Below, piece after piece: positions 12,477 to 12,495 of a stretch of DNA of 12,495 bases. The translations under genes were made by a program, and so were the position numbers. Position 1 is the first letter of the stretch. Every line of letters begins with the position of its first letter. Source of the DNA: Anaerolineae bacterium. Lineage in GTDB: Bacteria > Chloroflexota > Anaerolineae > UBA4142. The notes beneath the pieces were generated by a model. The model did no database searches, had not been told where the DNA came from, and saw only the letters and a list, made by a program, of their open reading frames with translations. The DNA is taken from NCBI GenBank assembly GCA_026417715.1, contig JAOACU010000056.1:1-12495 (forward strand), given 5' to 3'.

Positions 12477-12495
12477 CTGTCTCTTATACACATCT
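12477..12495. other. Nextera transposase adapter (library artefact)
   Basis: The last 19 bases are CTGTCTCTTATACACATCT, the exact reverse complement of the Tn5 mosaic-end/Nextera adapter. Read on the minus strand it translates as MCIRDR or MYKRQ, the known false N-termini of untrimmed contigs. Genomic sequence ends at 12476. Confidence 0.97.

Noticed and set aside
12042..12491. Minus-strand ORF starting MYKRQ
   Set aside because: The start is translated adapter sequence and the frame is a shadow of the ILEI-domain gene.

Overview
The window looks like a piece of an uncultivated bacterial chromosome with moderately high GC and strikingly frequent GCGC/CGCG words. Gene content (a ferredoxin-fused geranylgeranyl-reductase-like flavoprotein, paired DegV proteins, PepF, stand-alone PncC, an ILEI-domain protein) and the dense intergenic word repeats suggest a Chloroflexota (Anaerolineae-like) genome. 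That placement is an inference from memory. The right edge ends in an exact Nextera transposase adapter, so this is a contig end from a tagmentation library and the last 19 bases are not genomic.

Layout, left to right. On the minus strand are the 5' part of guanylate kinase (gmk, running off the left edge), a DegV-family protein, and a small orphan HicB-like antitoxin shorter than 60 codons. A divergent promoter region then leads to the plus-strand 2x[4Fe-4S] ferredoxin/FAD reductase fusion. A composite hairpin terminator separates that gene from a convergent second DegV protein. A GNAT-like (YghO-type) protein diverges from DegV 2 and converges on a minus-strand run of pncC, a mercaptopyruvate/thiosulfate sulfurtransferase and an MFS transporter. 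Next come plus-strand pepF, split by a frameshift exactly before its zinc motif, and a tightly linked lipoprotein amidohydrolase. The window closes with the C-terminal part of a minus-strand membrane-glycosyltransferase-like protein carrying an ILEI/FAM3-type domain.

The most notable signals are not ordinary genes. First, an ~80-bp element with a central 28-nt hairpin occurs twice, upstream of gmk and of pepF, in the same orientation relative to the gene. Second, the window contains several families of degenerate 7-nt word arrays, some folded into near-perfect palindromes (one of 40 bp, one with 23-bp arms). They fill intergenic junctions and also supply coding sequence, stop codons or a ribosome binding site: the PncC C-terminus, the DegV 2 RBS, an internal loop of PepF, an internal strand of the ILEI protein, and the MFS stop. 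They resemble in style the heptanucleotide STRR repeats known from heterocystous cyanobacteria.

The genes are mostly housekeeping or peripheral metabolism (nucleotide synthesis, possible fatty-acid handling by DegV, NAD salvage, sulfur transfer, peptide degradation). I see no evidence that they form one pathway, and no CRISPR array, phage gene, transposase or defence cluster.
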